A DNA stretch of 37,155 bases, taken from assembly GCA_041493035.1 (NCBI GenBank), contig JBGPYB010000027.1, positions 1 through 37,155 on the forward strand, written 5' to 3'. The DNA comes from JBGPYB01 sp041493035 (GTDB lineage Bacteria; Acidobacteriota; Vicinamibacteria; Fen-336). How positions within the stretch are numbered: position 1 is the first letter of the stretch; the number at the start of each line of letters is the position of its first letter. A program made the translations under genes and the position numbers. This document shows positions 1 to 7,765 of the stretch, one piece after another. The notes beneath the pieces were generated by a model that was not told the origin of the DNA, ran no database searches, and saw only the letters and a list, made by a program, of their open reading frames with translations.

Positions 1-69
1 AACGAAGGCGCCGGCGCCAGCGATGATCAGCAGAACGGCGACGATGCGGGCGCGCGCGAATCGAGACAT
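1..69 (-). CDS. Partial gene, N-terminus of an exported or membrane-anchored protein
   Basis: Only the first 23 codons are inside the window; the gene continues past position 1. The peptide begins MSRFARAR and runs into a hydrophobic stretch (IVAVLLIIAGAGAF). This is the layout of a signal peptide or N-terminal membrane anchor with a positive n-region. It lies 48 bases downstream of mtnC on the same strand, so it may be the last gene of the methionine-salvage transcript, or it may have its own promoter in the gap. Family and function cannot be told from this fragment. The start is the only ATG in the frame. Confidence 0.45.
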   Translation of the reverse strand, partial: MSRFARARIVAVLLIIAGAGAFV

Positions 70-117
70 CGGCCTATCGTGGCCGACGGTCCGGGGTGAC
101 GCAAGGCACCGCCGCGT

Positions 118-828
118 TCACGGGAGACCGTCGAAGGAGCGGACCACACGGTGCGAGGATTGGACCGGGAGCGCGTCGCGGGCCGCGAGCGCCGTCTCCA
201 TTCCCGCGGCGCGGGCGGCGTCCAGCTCGTCGGTGACGTCGGAAACGAACAAAACGGCGGACGGTGCTGCGGCAAGGTGCTCGGCGATGCGCCGGTAACT
301 ACGCGATTCGCGCTTCGGACCGGTCGTCGTGTCGAAATGTGCGTCCAACAGGGGCGTCAGGTCGCCGGCCTGGGAATGACGGAAGAGAAGCTGCTGGGCG
401 AGGACGCTCCCCGACGAGAAGATCGCGATGCGCCTGCCTTCGTGGCGCCATCGACGGAGGGCCAGGGGGACGTCATCGTAGAGCTCTCCACGCAGCGCAC
501 CGTTGCGGTACCCTTGCTCCCAAATCCGTCCCTGGAGCGCCTTCAGACCCGTCGACTTGCGGTCCCGATCCATCAGCCAATGCACGTAGACGAGGACCTC
601 TGCGGCCGAACCATCTCCCCACTCGGGCGGTTCGTTCCCCTGCTCCCCATCGGACGCGTTCTCCGCTCGAAGGCGGGACAGGTCGTCGGCCACGGCGGTA
701 TCGCCCAGGTACGTCGCCAGGAACGTTCCGGCGTGGGCTCGAGCAAACGGAAAGAGGGTGCGGGTCACGAAGTCGACGGGCGTCGTCGTCCCCTCGACGT
801 CGAGGAGGAGCGCGTCGATCTTGCTCAG
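118..828 (-). CDS. mtnC: Enolase-phosphatase E1 (MtnC), apparent CTG start
   Basis: MtnC is a HAD-superfamily enzyme that enolises and dephosphorylates 2,3-diketo-5-methylthiopentyl-1-phosphate in methionine salvage. With the start used here the protein is 236 residues, normal for the family. It opens SKIDALLLDVEGTTTP, in which D10 and E12 are the Mg-binding motif I residues; IFSSGS is motif II and FVSDVTDELDAA is motif III/IV. The reading frame stays open upstream but enters mtnD out of frame, and no ATG, GTG or TTG lies near the conserved N-terminus. A CTG at 826-828 overlaps the mtnD TGA (825-827) as CTGA, and GGGAG lies about 10 bases upstream. Translation coupled to mtnD from CTG is therefore the likeliest start. 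The function is secure; the start is inference. Confidence 0.9.
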   Translation of the reverse strand: MSKIDALLLDVEGTTTPVDFVTRTLFPFARAHAGTFLATYLGDTAVADDLSRLRAENASDGEQGNEPPEWGDGSAAEVLVYVHWLMDRDRKSTGLKALQGRIWEQGYRNGALRGELYDDVPLALRRWRHEGRRIAIFSSGSVLAQQLLFRHSQAGDLTPLLDAHFDTTTGPKRESRSYRRIAEHLAAAPSAVLFVSDVTDELDAARAAGMETALAARDALPVQSSHRVVRSFDGLP

Positions 829-1391
829 AGCGTCGCAGCTCCCGTCGGAATCCGGGCGAGACCGAGGCAGACAGGCTCGAACCCCGCCTCGGCGCCGCTC
901 TCCGTGTAGTGGGGGCTCCACCCGGCCGGATCCTGGAAGAGGCGGATGGCGCGGATGTCCTTGGTTGCGCAGAGGTCGAACCAATGCCACGTCCCCCGTG
1001 GCACCCGGATCAGGTCGCCCGCCTCGACTTCGATCGCGAGCACCTTGCCGACCTTCGGGCGCACGTGAAAGAGGCCGCTGCCGCGGACGATGAATCGGAC
1101 CTCGTCTTCATCGTGCCAGTGCTCGCGGCTGAACTTCGCCAGCATCGCGCCCAGGCCGGGCGTTGCCGCGGTCACGTCGATGACGTCGGCCGTCACGTAG
1201 CCGCCGCGTGCTTTCAGCCGGTCGATCTCATCTTTGTACGCCTCGAGGACCTCGGCCGCAGGCGCGCCGAATGCCACGGGATGCGACGGCTCCCAACGTT
1301 CATAGTCGATCCCGACTTCGGTCAGCCGCGCTGCCAGCGCCGCGGCATCGGTGATCGTCCGCTTCTCCTCGGGAATCCTCAGGACCGCCAT
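825..1391 (-). CDS. mtnD: Acireductone dioxygenase (ARD, MtnD)
   Basis: This cupin metalloenzyme oxidises the acireductone made by MtnC. With Fe the family yields 2-keto-4-methylthiobutyrate and formate, the penultimate step of methionine salvage. The 188-residue protein has the expected metal ligands: H91 and H93 with E97 in EHWHDEDEVRF, and H136 in PRGTWHWFDL. The length is typical. The ATG start at 1391 lies inside the 3' end of mtnB (13-base overlap) and the stop overlaps the mtnC start, so B, D and C are tightly coupled in pathway order: dehydratase, dioxygenase, enolase-phosphatase. Confidence 0.95.
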   Translation of the reverse strand: MAVLRIPEEKRTITDAAALAARLTEVGIDYERWEPSHPVAFGAPAAEVLEAYKDEIDRLKARGGYVTADVIDVTAATPGLGAMLAKFSREHWHDEDEVRFIVRGSGLFHVRPKVGKVLAIEVEAGDLIRVPRGTWHWFDLCATKDIRAIRLFQDPAGWSPHYTESGAEAGFEPVCLGLARIPTGAATL

Positions 1392-1996
1392 GTGCTCCTC
1401 CCCACCACTTCCAACAGGAACTCCAGGATCTCGACGTGGCGGCGCACCTCGGCCACGTCACGACCCCATGTATAGAGGCCGTGCCGCCGGATCAGGAAGG
1501 CGTGGGCTCCTGCTTCGCGGCGCAGCATCTCCTCGATCTGTGGTGCCGCGCCGACCCAGTCCTGGGTGTTCTCGAGGATGGGGATCCACTCCCGGTGCGC
1601 GTGGGTGTCGACTCCCGCAAGCCCCTTCAGCATCTCATATCCCTGGATCGCGAGGCCCCCGGCGGCCGCGTGGGCGTCGGAGAGAAGCGTACTCCAGGTG
1701 GAGTGGGTGTGGGCCACGGCCCCGGCGCCCGCGGTGCGCGCGATGGCCACGTGGACCGCCGTCTCGGCCGACGGCCGCCCCGAGCCTGAGACGCACTGGC
1801 CGCGTCCATCGATCTCGAGTATCGCGCCCGCCTCCAGTGCCCCCTTGTCCGCACCGCTCGGCGTGATGGCGAGGCGCAACGGCTCGCGCTCGAGCACGGA
1901 ACTAAAGTTCCCGCTCGTCCCATGGACCCAACCCCGCGAATAGCAGAGGCGACCGAGGTCACAGAGTGCGGCCACGATGGGTTCCGCTGAAGGCAT
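1379..1996 (-). CDS. mtnB: Methylthioribulose-1-phosphate dehydratase (MtnB)
   Basis: MtnB is a class II aldolase-fold zinc enzyme that dehydrates 5-methylthioribulose-1-phosphate. The 205-residue product shows the family zinc histidines H96 and H98 (AHTHSTW) and H172 (RRHGLYTWG), plus the N-terminal GTSGNFS phosphate-binding segment. The frame is open well upstream, but homology begins at the ATG at 1996, and a good promoter (-35 TTGTCT, -10 GACAAT) ends six bases before that ATG. This supports both the start and a leaderless mRNA. It heads mtnB-mtnD-mtnC. The isomerase (mtnA) and the kinase or phosphorylase steps are not in the window. Confidence 0.93.
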   Translation of the reverse strand: MPSAEPIVAALCDLGRLCYSRGWVHGTSGNFSSVLEREPLRLAITPSGADKGALEAGAILEIDGRGQCVSGSGRPSAETAVHVAIARTAGAGAVAHTHSTWSTLLSDAHAAAGGLAIQGYEMLKGLAGVDTHAHREWIPILENTQDWVGAAPQIEEMLRREAGAHAFLIRRHGLYTWGRDVAEVRRHVEILEFLLEVVGRSTWRS

Positions 1997-2002
1997 CCCA
2001 TG

Positions 2003-2031
2003 ATTGTCGGGCCTTCGGGGCTGCGAGACAA
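2003..2031 (-). promoter_or_regulatory. Predicted leaderless promoter of mtnBDC
   Basis: On the minus strand TTGTCT (2026-2031) and GACAAT (2003-2008) are separated by 17 bases. The -10 ends six bases before the mtnB ATG, so transcription should start at or within a base or two of the start codon. No Shine-Dalgarno sequence could fit. Confidence 0.6.
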
Positions 2032-2086
2032 GACTCTCGAGACCCGCAAGAGGCAGCCCCGAGACACCCAGACCGGGGCCCGCGGA

Positions 2087-2092
2087 TAGAAT
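2087..2092 (+). promoter_or_regulatory. Possible -10 element of the 2091/2100 glycosyltransferase
   Basis: TAGAAT overlaps the ATG at 2091. If it is the -10, the transcript would start near 2099-2100, exactly at an in-frame GTG (2100-2102). The protein would then start three codons later than annotated and be leaderless. No clear -35 is visible. Confidence 0.35.
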
Positions 2093-2831
2093 GCGGTTGG
2101 TGCCACGCTTCTCCATGATCGTCCCCGCGTACAACGAGGAGGCGCTTCTGCCGCGTCTCCTCGACTCGATCGACGCAGCGCGGGCCGCTTGCTCCGCGGG
2201 TGCGGCCGAGGTCGAGGTGATCGTCGCCGACAACGCCTCGAGCGACGCAACCGCCCGTCTGTCCAAAGCCCGCGGCTGCCGCGTGGTGACCATCCCGAAG
2301 CGCATGATCGCCGCGGCGCGGAACGGCGGGGCTGCGGTGGCGCAGGGCGACATCCTGTGCTTCATCGACGCCGACTCCGTCATCCATCCCCGGACCTTCG
2401 ACGTGATCGAGGCGACGCTGGCGTCGGGGCGGTACCTGGGCGGGGCCACGGGCGTGACGATGGAGCGCTGGTCTCTGGGAATCGTCGTGACGTGGATCTT
2501 CGTGATCCCCCTGGTCTGGCTCGCGAAAATGGACACCGGTGTCGTCTTCTGCCGCAGCGAGGACTTTCAGGCCGTCGGCGGCTATCCCGAGGATCGCCTC
2601 TTCGCCGAGGACGTCGCTTTCCTTCTCCGCTTGCGCCGGCTCGGTCGAAGCCGCGGCCAGCGCCTGGCCAGGGCAACGGCCGCCAAGGCCGTGGCCTCGG
2701 CGCGGAAGTTCGACGAGCACGGCGATTGGCACTACTTCGCCATGATGGCGCGGGCGACACCCAGCCTGCTGCGGGGGACGAAGGCCGCCCCCGACTGGGC
2801 GCTCCGATACTGGTACAAGCCGCCCCGCTGA
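2091..2831 (+). CDS. Family 2 glycosyltransferase
   Basis: This is a GT-A fold glycosyltransferase of 246 residues. It has the family N-terminus SMIVPAYNEEALLPRLLDSI, a DNASSDAT nucleotide-binding loop, the metal-binding DAD motif (D93-A-D95 in CFIDADS) and a late acidic pair in LFAEDVAFLLRLRRLG. One strongly hydrophobic stretch (roughly residues 126-145) could touch or cross the membrane. The acceptor and sugar donor cannot be deduced. The ATG at 2091 gives the conserved N-terminus, but a GTG at 2100 is an alternative because a -10-like TAGAAT overlaps the ATG. The stop overlaps the next ATG by one base (TGATG), so it is probably co-translated with the aminopeptidase. Confidence 0.85.
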   Translation: MRLVPRFSMIVPAYNEEALLPRLLDSIDAARAACSAGAAEVEVIVADNASSDATARLSKARGCRVVTIPKRMIAAARNGGAAVAQGDILCFIDADSVIHPRTFDVIEATLASGRYLGGATGVTMERWSLGIVVTWIFVIPLVWLAKMDTGVVFCRSEDFQAVGGYPEDRLFAEDVAFLLRLRRLGRSRGQRLARATAAKAVASARKFDEHGDWHYFAMMARATPSLLRGTKAAPDWALRYWYKPPR

Positions 2832-5203
2832 TGGGTCTCCCCTTCTCCCTGCTCCTCACGCTTGCGAGCGCGGGCTCCGGCGTCCCGTTCGACGCACAGC
2901 ATGTGCGTCTCGACCTCTCGTTCGACGAGACCCGGCGGTCGATCCAGGGCCGGGCGACCGAGACCGTCCGCCTCCTCCGCGACGACGTGACGACCTTCGA
3001 TCTGGACGCCGACGAGATGCGCATTCTGGCGGTGACCGGGTCCGACGGTCACGCCATTCCCTTCGAGGTTCGACCGCCCCGTCTCCGCATTTTCCTCGAG
3101 ACGGCGCATCACGCGGGGGACGACGTCACCGTCGTCATCGACTACACATCCACCCCACACCGCGGGGTCTATTTCGCGGGCCCCGACGCCCAGCGGCCGC
3201 GACTGCCGCGACAGGTGTGGTCCCACAGTTGGCCCGAGGACGCTCGCTATTGGTTCCCCTGTCACGACGACCTTGCCGACAAGATCACGAGCGAGATCGT
3301 TCTCACGACGCCCACGAGCTACCAGGCCGTGTCCAACGGCGACCTCGTCGAGACCCACGAAATTTCGGGGCGCAAGGTCTGGCACTGGAAGATGGACCGC
3401 CCGCATCCGACGTACCTGGTGTCCTTCGTCACGGGGGAATACGACGAGGTTCACGACGAGGCAACGTTGTCGCGGGTTCCTCTCAGCTACTTCGTCTATC
3501 GCGGCCGGAACGCCGACGCCCGCAGCAGCTTCGGCCGCACGCCCGAGATGCTGCGCTTCTTCTCGGAGCGCTCGGGCATCCCGTACCCCTTCTCGCGATA
3601 TTCCCAGGCCATCGCCGCCGACTTCCTTTTCGGAGGGATGGAGAACGTGACGGCGGTGACCCTCAGCGACGAAGCCTTACTGGAGCCGCACGCCCGGATC
3701 GACACATCCTCCGACGCCGTCATCTCACACGAATTGGCACACCAGTGGTGGGGAGACAACGTGAGCCCGCGACAGTGGGCCGACGTCTGGCTCTCCGAAG
3801 GCTTCGCCACGTTCTTCGCGCGCTTGTGGCTGGAGCACGACCAGGGGGCGGACGCGGCTTCCTATCAGCGCCTCCTCGACTCCGACGACATCCTGGCTTT
3901 GGATCCGCAGGCCCGCGACCGCCCCACGGTCTTCGGAGATGTCGACGATCCAGGAGTGTTGCTGAACGCCAACGTCTACCAGAAGGGGGGCCTCGTCCTC
4001 GGGATGCTGCGGCGGGTCCTGGGAGACGAAATCTTTTGGCGAGGTCTCCACGACTATCTCGCTCGCTTCGCGTTTTCGAGCGCGGATACTGCGGACTTCC
4101 GGCGCTCCATGGAGGCGGCCGCGAGTCGCGACTTGGGTTGGTTCTTCGACCAATGGCTGATCCGGCCCGGTTTGCCGCGCCTCAACGCATCGCATCGGTG
4201 GGATGAAGGGTCGCGGCGCCTTCTCGTTCGCGTGGAGCAGAATCGACCCGCGGAGGCGGGAGCGGGGGCCTTCGTCCTTCCCCTGGAACTGAGGATCGCT
4301 ACGGGGACGGGTGAACGCACCGAGCCGATCGTCCTGGAACGAACCGAACAGGAGTTCGTCTTCCCTTGCGCCGAGCGTCCCCTGGCGGTCACCCTCGATC
4401 CCGACGCCTGGGTACCAAAGACGTTGGCGGCCGAGGCCACCGCCGACGAGTTGGGCTTCCGGCTGCGCAAGGGAGCGAGCGCGGCCGAGCGCGCCATGGC
4501 GGCCAGGGACCTGGCGCGCGTCCATCCACCCGGCGCGGGCGCTTTGCTGGCACAAGCTCTCGCGACTGATCCCTTCTGGGGGGTGCGGGCGGAGGCGGCC
4601 GACGCCCTGAGCACACTCGGCGCGGATTCTTCACGCGCGCTTCAAAACGGTGTCCGCGACTCCGATCCACGCGTGCGCGCCGCCGTCGCGAAAGCCGTTG
4701 GCCGGCTGCCGGCGGCATTCGCCGAGGCGATCCTCGTCGACACCGCCTCGAAGGACGCGAGCGAGCTGGCGGCCGCCGCGGCGCTCCGCTCTCTCGGTGC
4801 ACTCAGATCCCCACGAGCCTTCGAGACTCTCGCCCGAGCCCTCGGCCGCGACTCCCACGCCGAGCGGATCCGTATCGCCGCCCTCGACGGCCTGGGTAGC
4901 CTGCGCGACGCCCGCGGCATCCCCCTGGCACTCGAGCAGTCGGCTCCGGGACGCGCTTCGGTGCTCCGCGTGGCCGCTGTCCACACGCTGCGGGACCTGG
5001 GCCGGAGCCAGAAGGTCGTTGCCGGCCGGCTAACATCGTTGCTCGAAGATCGAGACCCGAAGGTGCGAGAGGCTGCAGCCGAGGCCCTCGGCGTCCTGGG
5101 CGATCCGCGAACGCGGGGCCGGCTGCGCGAGGCTTTGGGGATGGAGGCCATCCCCGCGGTCCGGCGCGCGATCGATCAGGCCGTCAAGCGGATCGAGGGC
5201 TGA
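2831..5203 (+). CDS. Secreted M1-family metalloaminopeptidase with C-terminal HEAT repeats
   Basis: This 790-residue protein is a gluzincin aminopeptidase of family M1. It has a short signal-peptide-like start (MGLPFSLLLTLASAGSG), the exopeptidase motif GGMEN (268-272), and the zinc site H300-E301-x-x-H304 with E323 18 residues later (WLSEGFATFFA). The M1 region runs to about residue 530. From about 545 to the end are helical repeats rich in Ala, Leu and Arg (for example VRAEAADALSTLG, VRAAVAKAVGRL, VREAAAEALGVLGD), typical of HEAT or PBS-lyase-type repeats. They replace or extend the usual C-terminal helical domain. It probably degrades peptides in the periplasm. The ATG overlaps the TGA of the glycosyltransferase by one base. 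The nearest eukaryotic parallels with HEAT-like tails are TAF2 and LTA4H-like proteins. Confidence 0.9.
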   Translation: MGLPFSLLLTLASAGSGVPFDAQHVRLDLSFDETRRSIQGRATETVRLLRDDVTTFDLDADEMRILAVTGSDGHAIPFEVRPPRLRIFLETAHHAGDDVTVVIDYTSTPHRGVYFAGPDAQRPRLPRQVWSHSWPEDARYWFPCHDDLADKITSEIVLTTPTSYQAVSNGDLVETHEISGRKVWHWKMDRPHPTYLVSFVTGEYDEVHDEATLSRVPLSYFVYRGRNADARSSFGRTPEMLRFFSERSGIPYPFSRYSQAIAADFLFGGMENVTAVTLSDEALLEPHARIDTSSDAVISHELAHQWWGDNVSPRQWADVWLSEGFATFFARLWLEHDQGADAASYQRLLDSDDILALDPQARDRPTVFGDVDDPGVLLNANVYQKGGLVLGMLRRVLGDEIFWRGLHDYLARFAFSSADTADFRRSMEAAASRDLGWFFDQWLIRPGLPRLNASHRWDEGSRRLLVRVEQNRPAEAGAGAFVLPLELRIATGTGERTEPIVLERTEQEFVFPCAERPLAVTLDPDAWVPKTLAAEATADELGFRLRKGASAAERAMAARDLARVHPPGAGALLAQALATDPFWGVRAEAADALSTLGADSSRALQNGVRDSDPRVRAAVAKAVGRLPAAFAEAILVDTASKDASELAAAAALRSLGALRSPRAFETLARALGRDSHAERIRIAALDGLGSLRDARGIPLALEQSAPGRASVLRVAAVHTLRDLGRSQKVVAGRLTSLLEDRDPKVREAAAEALGVLGDPRTRGRLREALGMEAIPAVRRAIDQAVKRIEG

Positions 5204-5209
5204 TCTGTC

Positions 5210-6532
5210 CTAGGGGAGGTACTTCCCAAGCAACGCGGTCTTGCTGAGATCGGAATAGAGAACGATGCCGATCAGGGCGAAGATCACCAGGGCCCCGGCG
5301 TTCATGATCCAACCCTTCACCGTGAGGCTGAGGTCGCGGCGAATCACTCCCTCCGCCAGAAGAATGGCCAGGTGGCCGCCGTCCAGGGGCGCCAGGGGAA
5401 ACAGGTTGAGGATCCCCACCTGGAGGCTGATGATCGCGATCAGGAAGAAGAGCGACCCGGCCCCCTGGCGCGCGCTGTCTCCCGACGCCTTCGCGATGCC
5501 GAGCGGACCCATCATGCTCTTCGGAGAGAGCGCACCGGTGAACAGGCGGCCGAGGGTTTCCATGGTGACTTTGGTCTGGGTCCAGGCCCAAAGAGCCGAT
5601 TCCTTCACTGACCGGAAGAATCCGAAACGCTTGACGACGGTCTTGGAGCCGATGCCGAGTTGCGGGCCGTTCCCCAGGTCTCGAGGGGTCACCGAGGTTT
5701 CGACGATGGTGCCGTCGCGGAAGAGCCGCAGCGTCAAAGGCTGGCCTGCCGATTTCGCGACGATCGGCGGGATGTCCGAGAAAGCCCGGACGGGTTGACC
5801 TCCCACTTCCAGGAACCCATCGTCGACCTTCAGGCCGGCTTGCTCAGCGGGCGCGCCGGAGGTGAGGCTTCCGACCCTGACGAGGGGCGTGACGCCGATC
5901 TTCCCGGCTTTCTCGGGGCCCGTGGACGTGGAATGGATCTCGACATCGCGATCTTCCCCGTCGCGACGAATCTTCAAGCGCACGGTGACGTCGGGGCGGA
6001 TCCAGATCTTGTAGAGAGCCGCCTCCCACGTTTCGATGGCCGCACCGTCGATCGCCCGGATCTCGTCGCCCGGGCGGAGGTCCGCGGAGGCCGCGGGCGA
6101 AGCCGCCTCGACGGCGCCAATGACCGGCCGGTCGTAAAGCGCTGCGTCGACGCCGAAGCCGATCATGTGGAACACCGTGAGCACGCTGATGGTCAGCACC
6201 GCGTTCATGAACGGGCCAGCCATGTACACGATGAAGCGCTGCCACCGCGGCCGGCTCGTGAAGTCGCGCCCATCTCCTTGCCGGGCCACGTCCTCGCTCA
6301 GATAGTCGTCGGCTTCGCCTTCCAGCTTGACGTAGCCGCCGAGGGGAATGAGGGACACGCGGCAATCGGTGTCTCCCCACTTGAAGCCGAGAAGCCGCCG
6401 GCCGAATCCGAACGAGAAGATGAAGACGCGCATCCCGAAGGCCTTCGCCGTGATGAAGTGCCCGAACTCGTGGACGAAGATAATGACGCCGAGGACGATG
6501 ATGAAGGCGCCGGCCGTTGTCAGAAAGCCCAT
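5210..6532 (-). CDS. rseP: Site-2 intramembrane zinc metalloprotease RseP
   Basis: RseP cleaves transmembrane substrates such as anti-sigma factors after a first periplasmic cut. The 440-residue protein has H21-E-F-G-H25 in its first membrane helix, a further helical segment near VYMAGPFMNAVLTISVL, two PDZ-like regions (around PGDEIRAIDG and the segment containing GLKVDDGFLEVGG), and the second metal motif NLFPLAPLDGG, with D384. Length and order match the bacterial family. The frame stays open upstream, but the membrane-helix start at ATG 6532 is the natural N-terminus. It lies 19 bases after dxr. No anti-sigma or sigma gene is in the window, so the substrate is unknown. Confidence 0.94.
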   Translation of the reverse strand: MGFLTTAGAFIIVLGVIIFVHEFGHFITAKAFGMRVFIFSFGFGRRLLGFKWGDTDCRVSLIPLGGYVKLEGEADDYLSEDVARQGDGRDFTSRPRWQRFIVYMAGPFMNAVLTISVLTVFHMIGFGVDAALYDRPVIGAVEAASPAASADLRPGDEIRAIDGAAIETWEAALYKIWIRPDVTVRLKIRRDGEDRDVEIHSTSTGPEKAGKIGVTPLVRVGSLTSGAPAEQAGLKVDDGFLEVGGQPVRAFSDIPPIVAKSAGQPLTLRLFRDGTIVETSVTPRDLGNGPQLGIGSKTVVKRFGFFRSVKESALWAWTQTKVTMETLGRLFTGALSPKSMMGPLGIAKASGDSARQGAGSLFFLIAIISLQVGILNLFPLAPLDGGHLAILLAEGVIRRDLSLTVKGWIMNAGALVIFALIGIVLYSDLSKTALLGKYLP

Positions 6533-6551
6533 GTCTTGCTTGAACCTCGGG

Positions 6552-7727
6552 TTATGAGAGGACCCGTGCGGGGTTGCGGCGCCCCAGGACCGAGCGGCTC
6601 CGCTCGCGGGCCCAGGCGTCCGCTTCGAGCACGTCCTCCAGACGCTCCAGGGGTGTCGCCTTGTGGTCGTCCATGACCTCCGAGATCGACTCCGGGATGG
6701 CCATGAACGGAGCGCGCCCATCGAGAAAGGCCGCGACGGCTTCCTCGTTGGCCGCGTTGAGAACGGCCGGAAGCGAGCCGCCCTCGCGGAGGGCGCGATA
6801 GGCCAGGCCCACACAGGGGAACCGGTCGTGATCGGGGAGATCGAATTCGAGGGTCATCGGCCGGGTGAAATCCATGCCCGGGATCGCCGCCTCCCAGCGT
6901 TCGGGATGGGAGAGCGCGTACTGGATCGGCAGGCGCATGTCCGTGACGCCCAGCTGCGCCAGCACCGTTCCGTCCACGAATTCCACCATCGAGTGGACGA
7001 CGGATTGCGGGTGAACCAGAACTTCGATCCGTTCGGCCGGGACGCCGAAGAGCCAGCGTGCCTCGATGACCTCGAGCCCCTTGTTCATGAGGGTGGCCGA
7101 ATCGATGGTGATCTTCCGACCCATGGACCAGGTCGGATGGTTCAAGGCTTCCTCGAGGGTCACGCTCCCGAAGGTGCCCTTGGGGCGGCTGCGGAACGGT
7201 CCCCCCGACGCCGTGAGGACGAGGCGACGCACCTCCTCGGGGCGGCGTCCGTCGAGGCATTGGTGAAGGGCGCAGTGTTCGCTGTCGATGGGGAGAAGCC
7301 GTCCTCCTCGCGCTTTCGACTGGGCCACCATCAACTCCCCCGCCATGACCAACGTCTCTTTGTTGGCGAGAGCGACGTCCTTCCCCGCTTCCAAGGCGCG
7401 GTAGGTGGGGACGAGACCGACGGCCCCCACCGCCGACGCCACGACGACCTGCGCCTCGGGATGAGTCGCGACCGCGACCATGCCGTCATTTCCCGTCCCG
7501 ACGCGGACGCCGCCCAAAGAGACGAGACGGCCGAGGGACTCGAGGGCCGCTGCCGTCGCGACCGACACGACCTTCGGCCGGTATCGGGCGATCTGCTCGG
7601 CGAGACGTTCGACATTGGCGCCGCCCGCGAGGCCGACGACTTGGAAACGTTCGCGAAAGGAGTCCACGATCCGGAGCACGTTGGTGCCCACGGAGCCGGT
7701 GGAACCGAGGATGGAAAGTCCCTTCAT
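6552..7727 (-). CDS. dxr: 1-deoxy-D-xylulose 5-phosphate reductoisomerase
   Basis: Dxr (IspC) makes 2-C-methyl-D-erythritol 4-phosphate with NADPH, the committed step of MEP isoprenoid synthesis. The 391-residue protein starts MKGLSILGSTGSVG with the NADPH loop at residues 8-14. It keeps the metal and substrate segment LPIDSEHCALHQCL, the LTASGGPF loop and the C-terminal AANEEAVAAFL helix. ATG 7727 is the only start giving the conserved N-terminus. It has no convincing Shine-Dalgarno; a stable hairpin (7742-7765) fills the space behind cdsA. Its neighbours uppS, cdsA and rseP are the classical partners. Confidence 0.96.
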   Translation of the reverse strand: MKGLSILGSTGSVGTNVLRIVDSFRERFQVVGLAGGANVERLAEQIARYRPKVVSVATAAALESLGRLVSLGGVRVGTGNDGMVAVATHPEAQVVVASAVGAVGLVPTYRALEAGKDVALANKETLVMAGELMVAQSKARGGRLLPIDSEHCALHQCLDGRRPEEVRRLVLTASGGPFRSRPKGTFGSVTLEEALNHPTWSMGRKITIDSATLMNKGLEVIEARWLFGVPAERIEVLVHPQSVVHSMVEFVDGTVLAQLGVTDMRLPIQYALSHPERWEAAIPGMDFTRPMTLEFDLPDHDRFPCVGLAYRALREGGSLPAVLNAANEEAVAAFLDGRAPFMAIPESISEVMDDHKATPLERLEDVLEADAWARERSRSVLGRRNPARVLS

Positions 7728-7741
7728 GAGCCAGGAAGCGC

Positions 7742-7765
7742 GAACGGCCCCTTTCGGGGCCGTTC
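7742..7765 (-). other. 10-bp GAAA-capped hairpin between cdsA and dxr
   Basis: In the transcript GAACGGCCCC pairs perfectly with GGGGCCGTTC around a GAAA loop, a GNRA tetraloop. It touches the cdsA stop and ends 14 bases before the dxr ATG. No U-tract follows, so it is not a standard intrinsic terminator. A processing, stability or translation-control element is more likely. Confidence 0.6.

Noticed and set aside
118..990. MtnC start at 990, giving a 290-residue protein
   Set aside because: The first 54 codons are out-of-frame mtnD sequence and unlike any MtnC N-terminus.
264..1475. A 403-codon plus-strand frame over the mtn genes
   Set aside because: It is Arg/Pro-rich and antisense to mtnC, mtnD and mtnB, which carry all catalytic residues.
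1997..2090. SAM-type riboswitch before the mtn genes
   Set aside because: The predicted transcript starts at the ATG, leaving no leader, and no SAM-riboswitch helices are visible.
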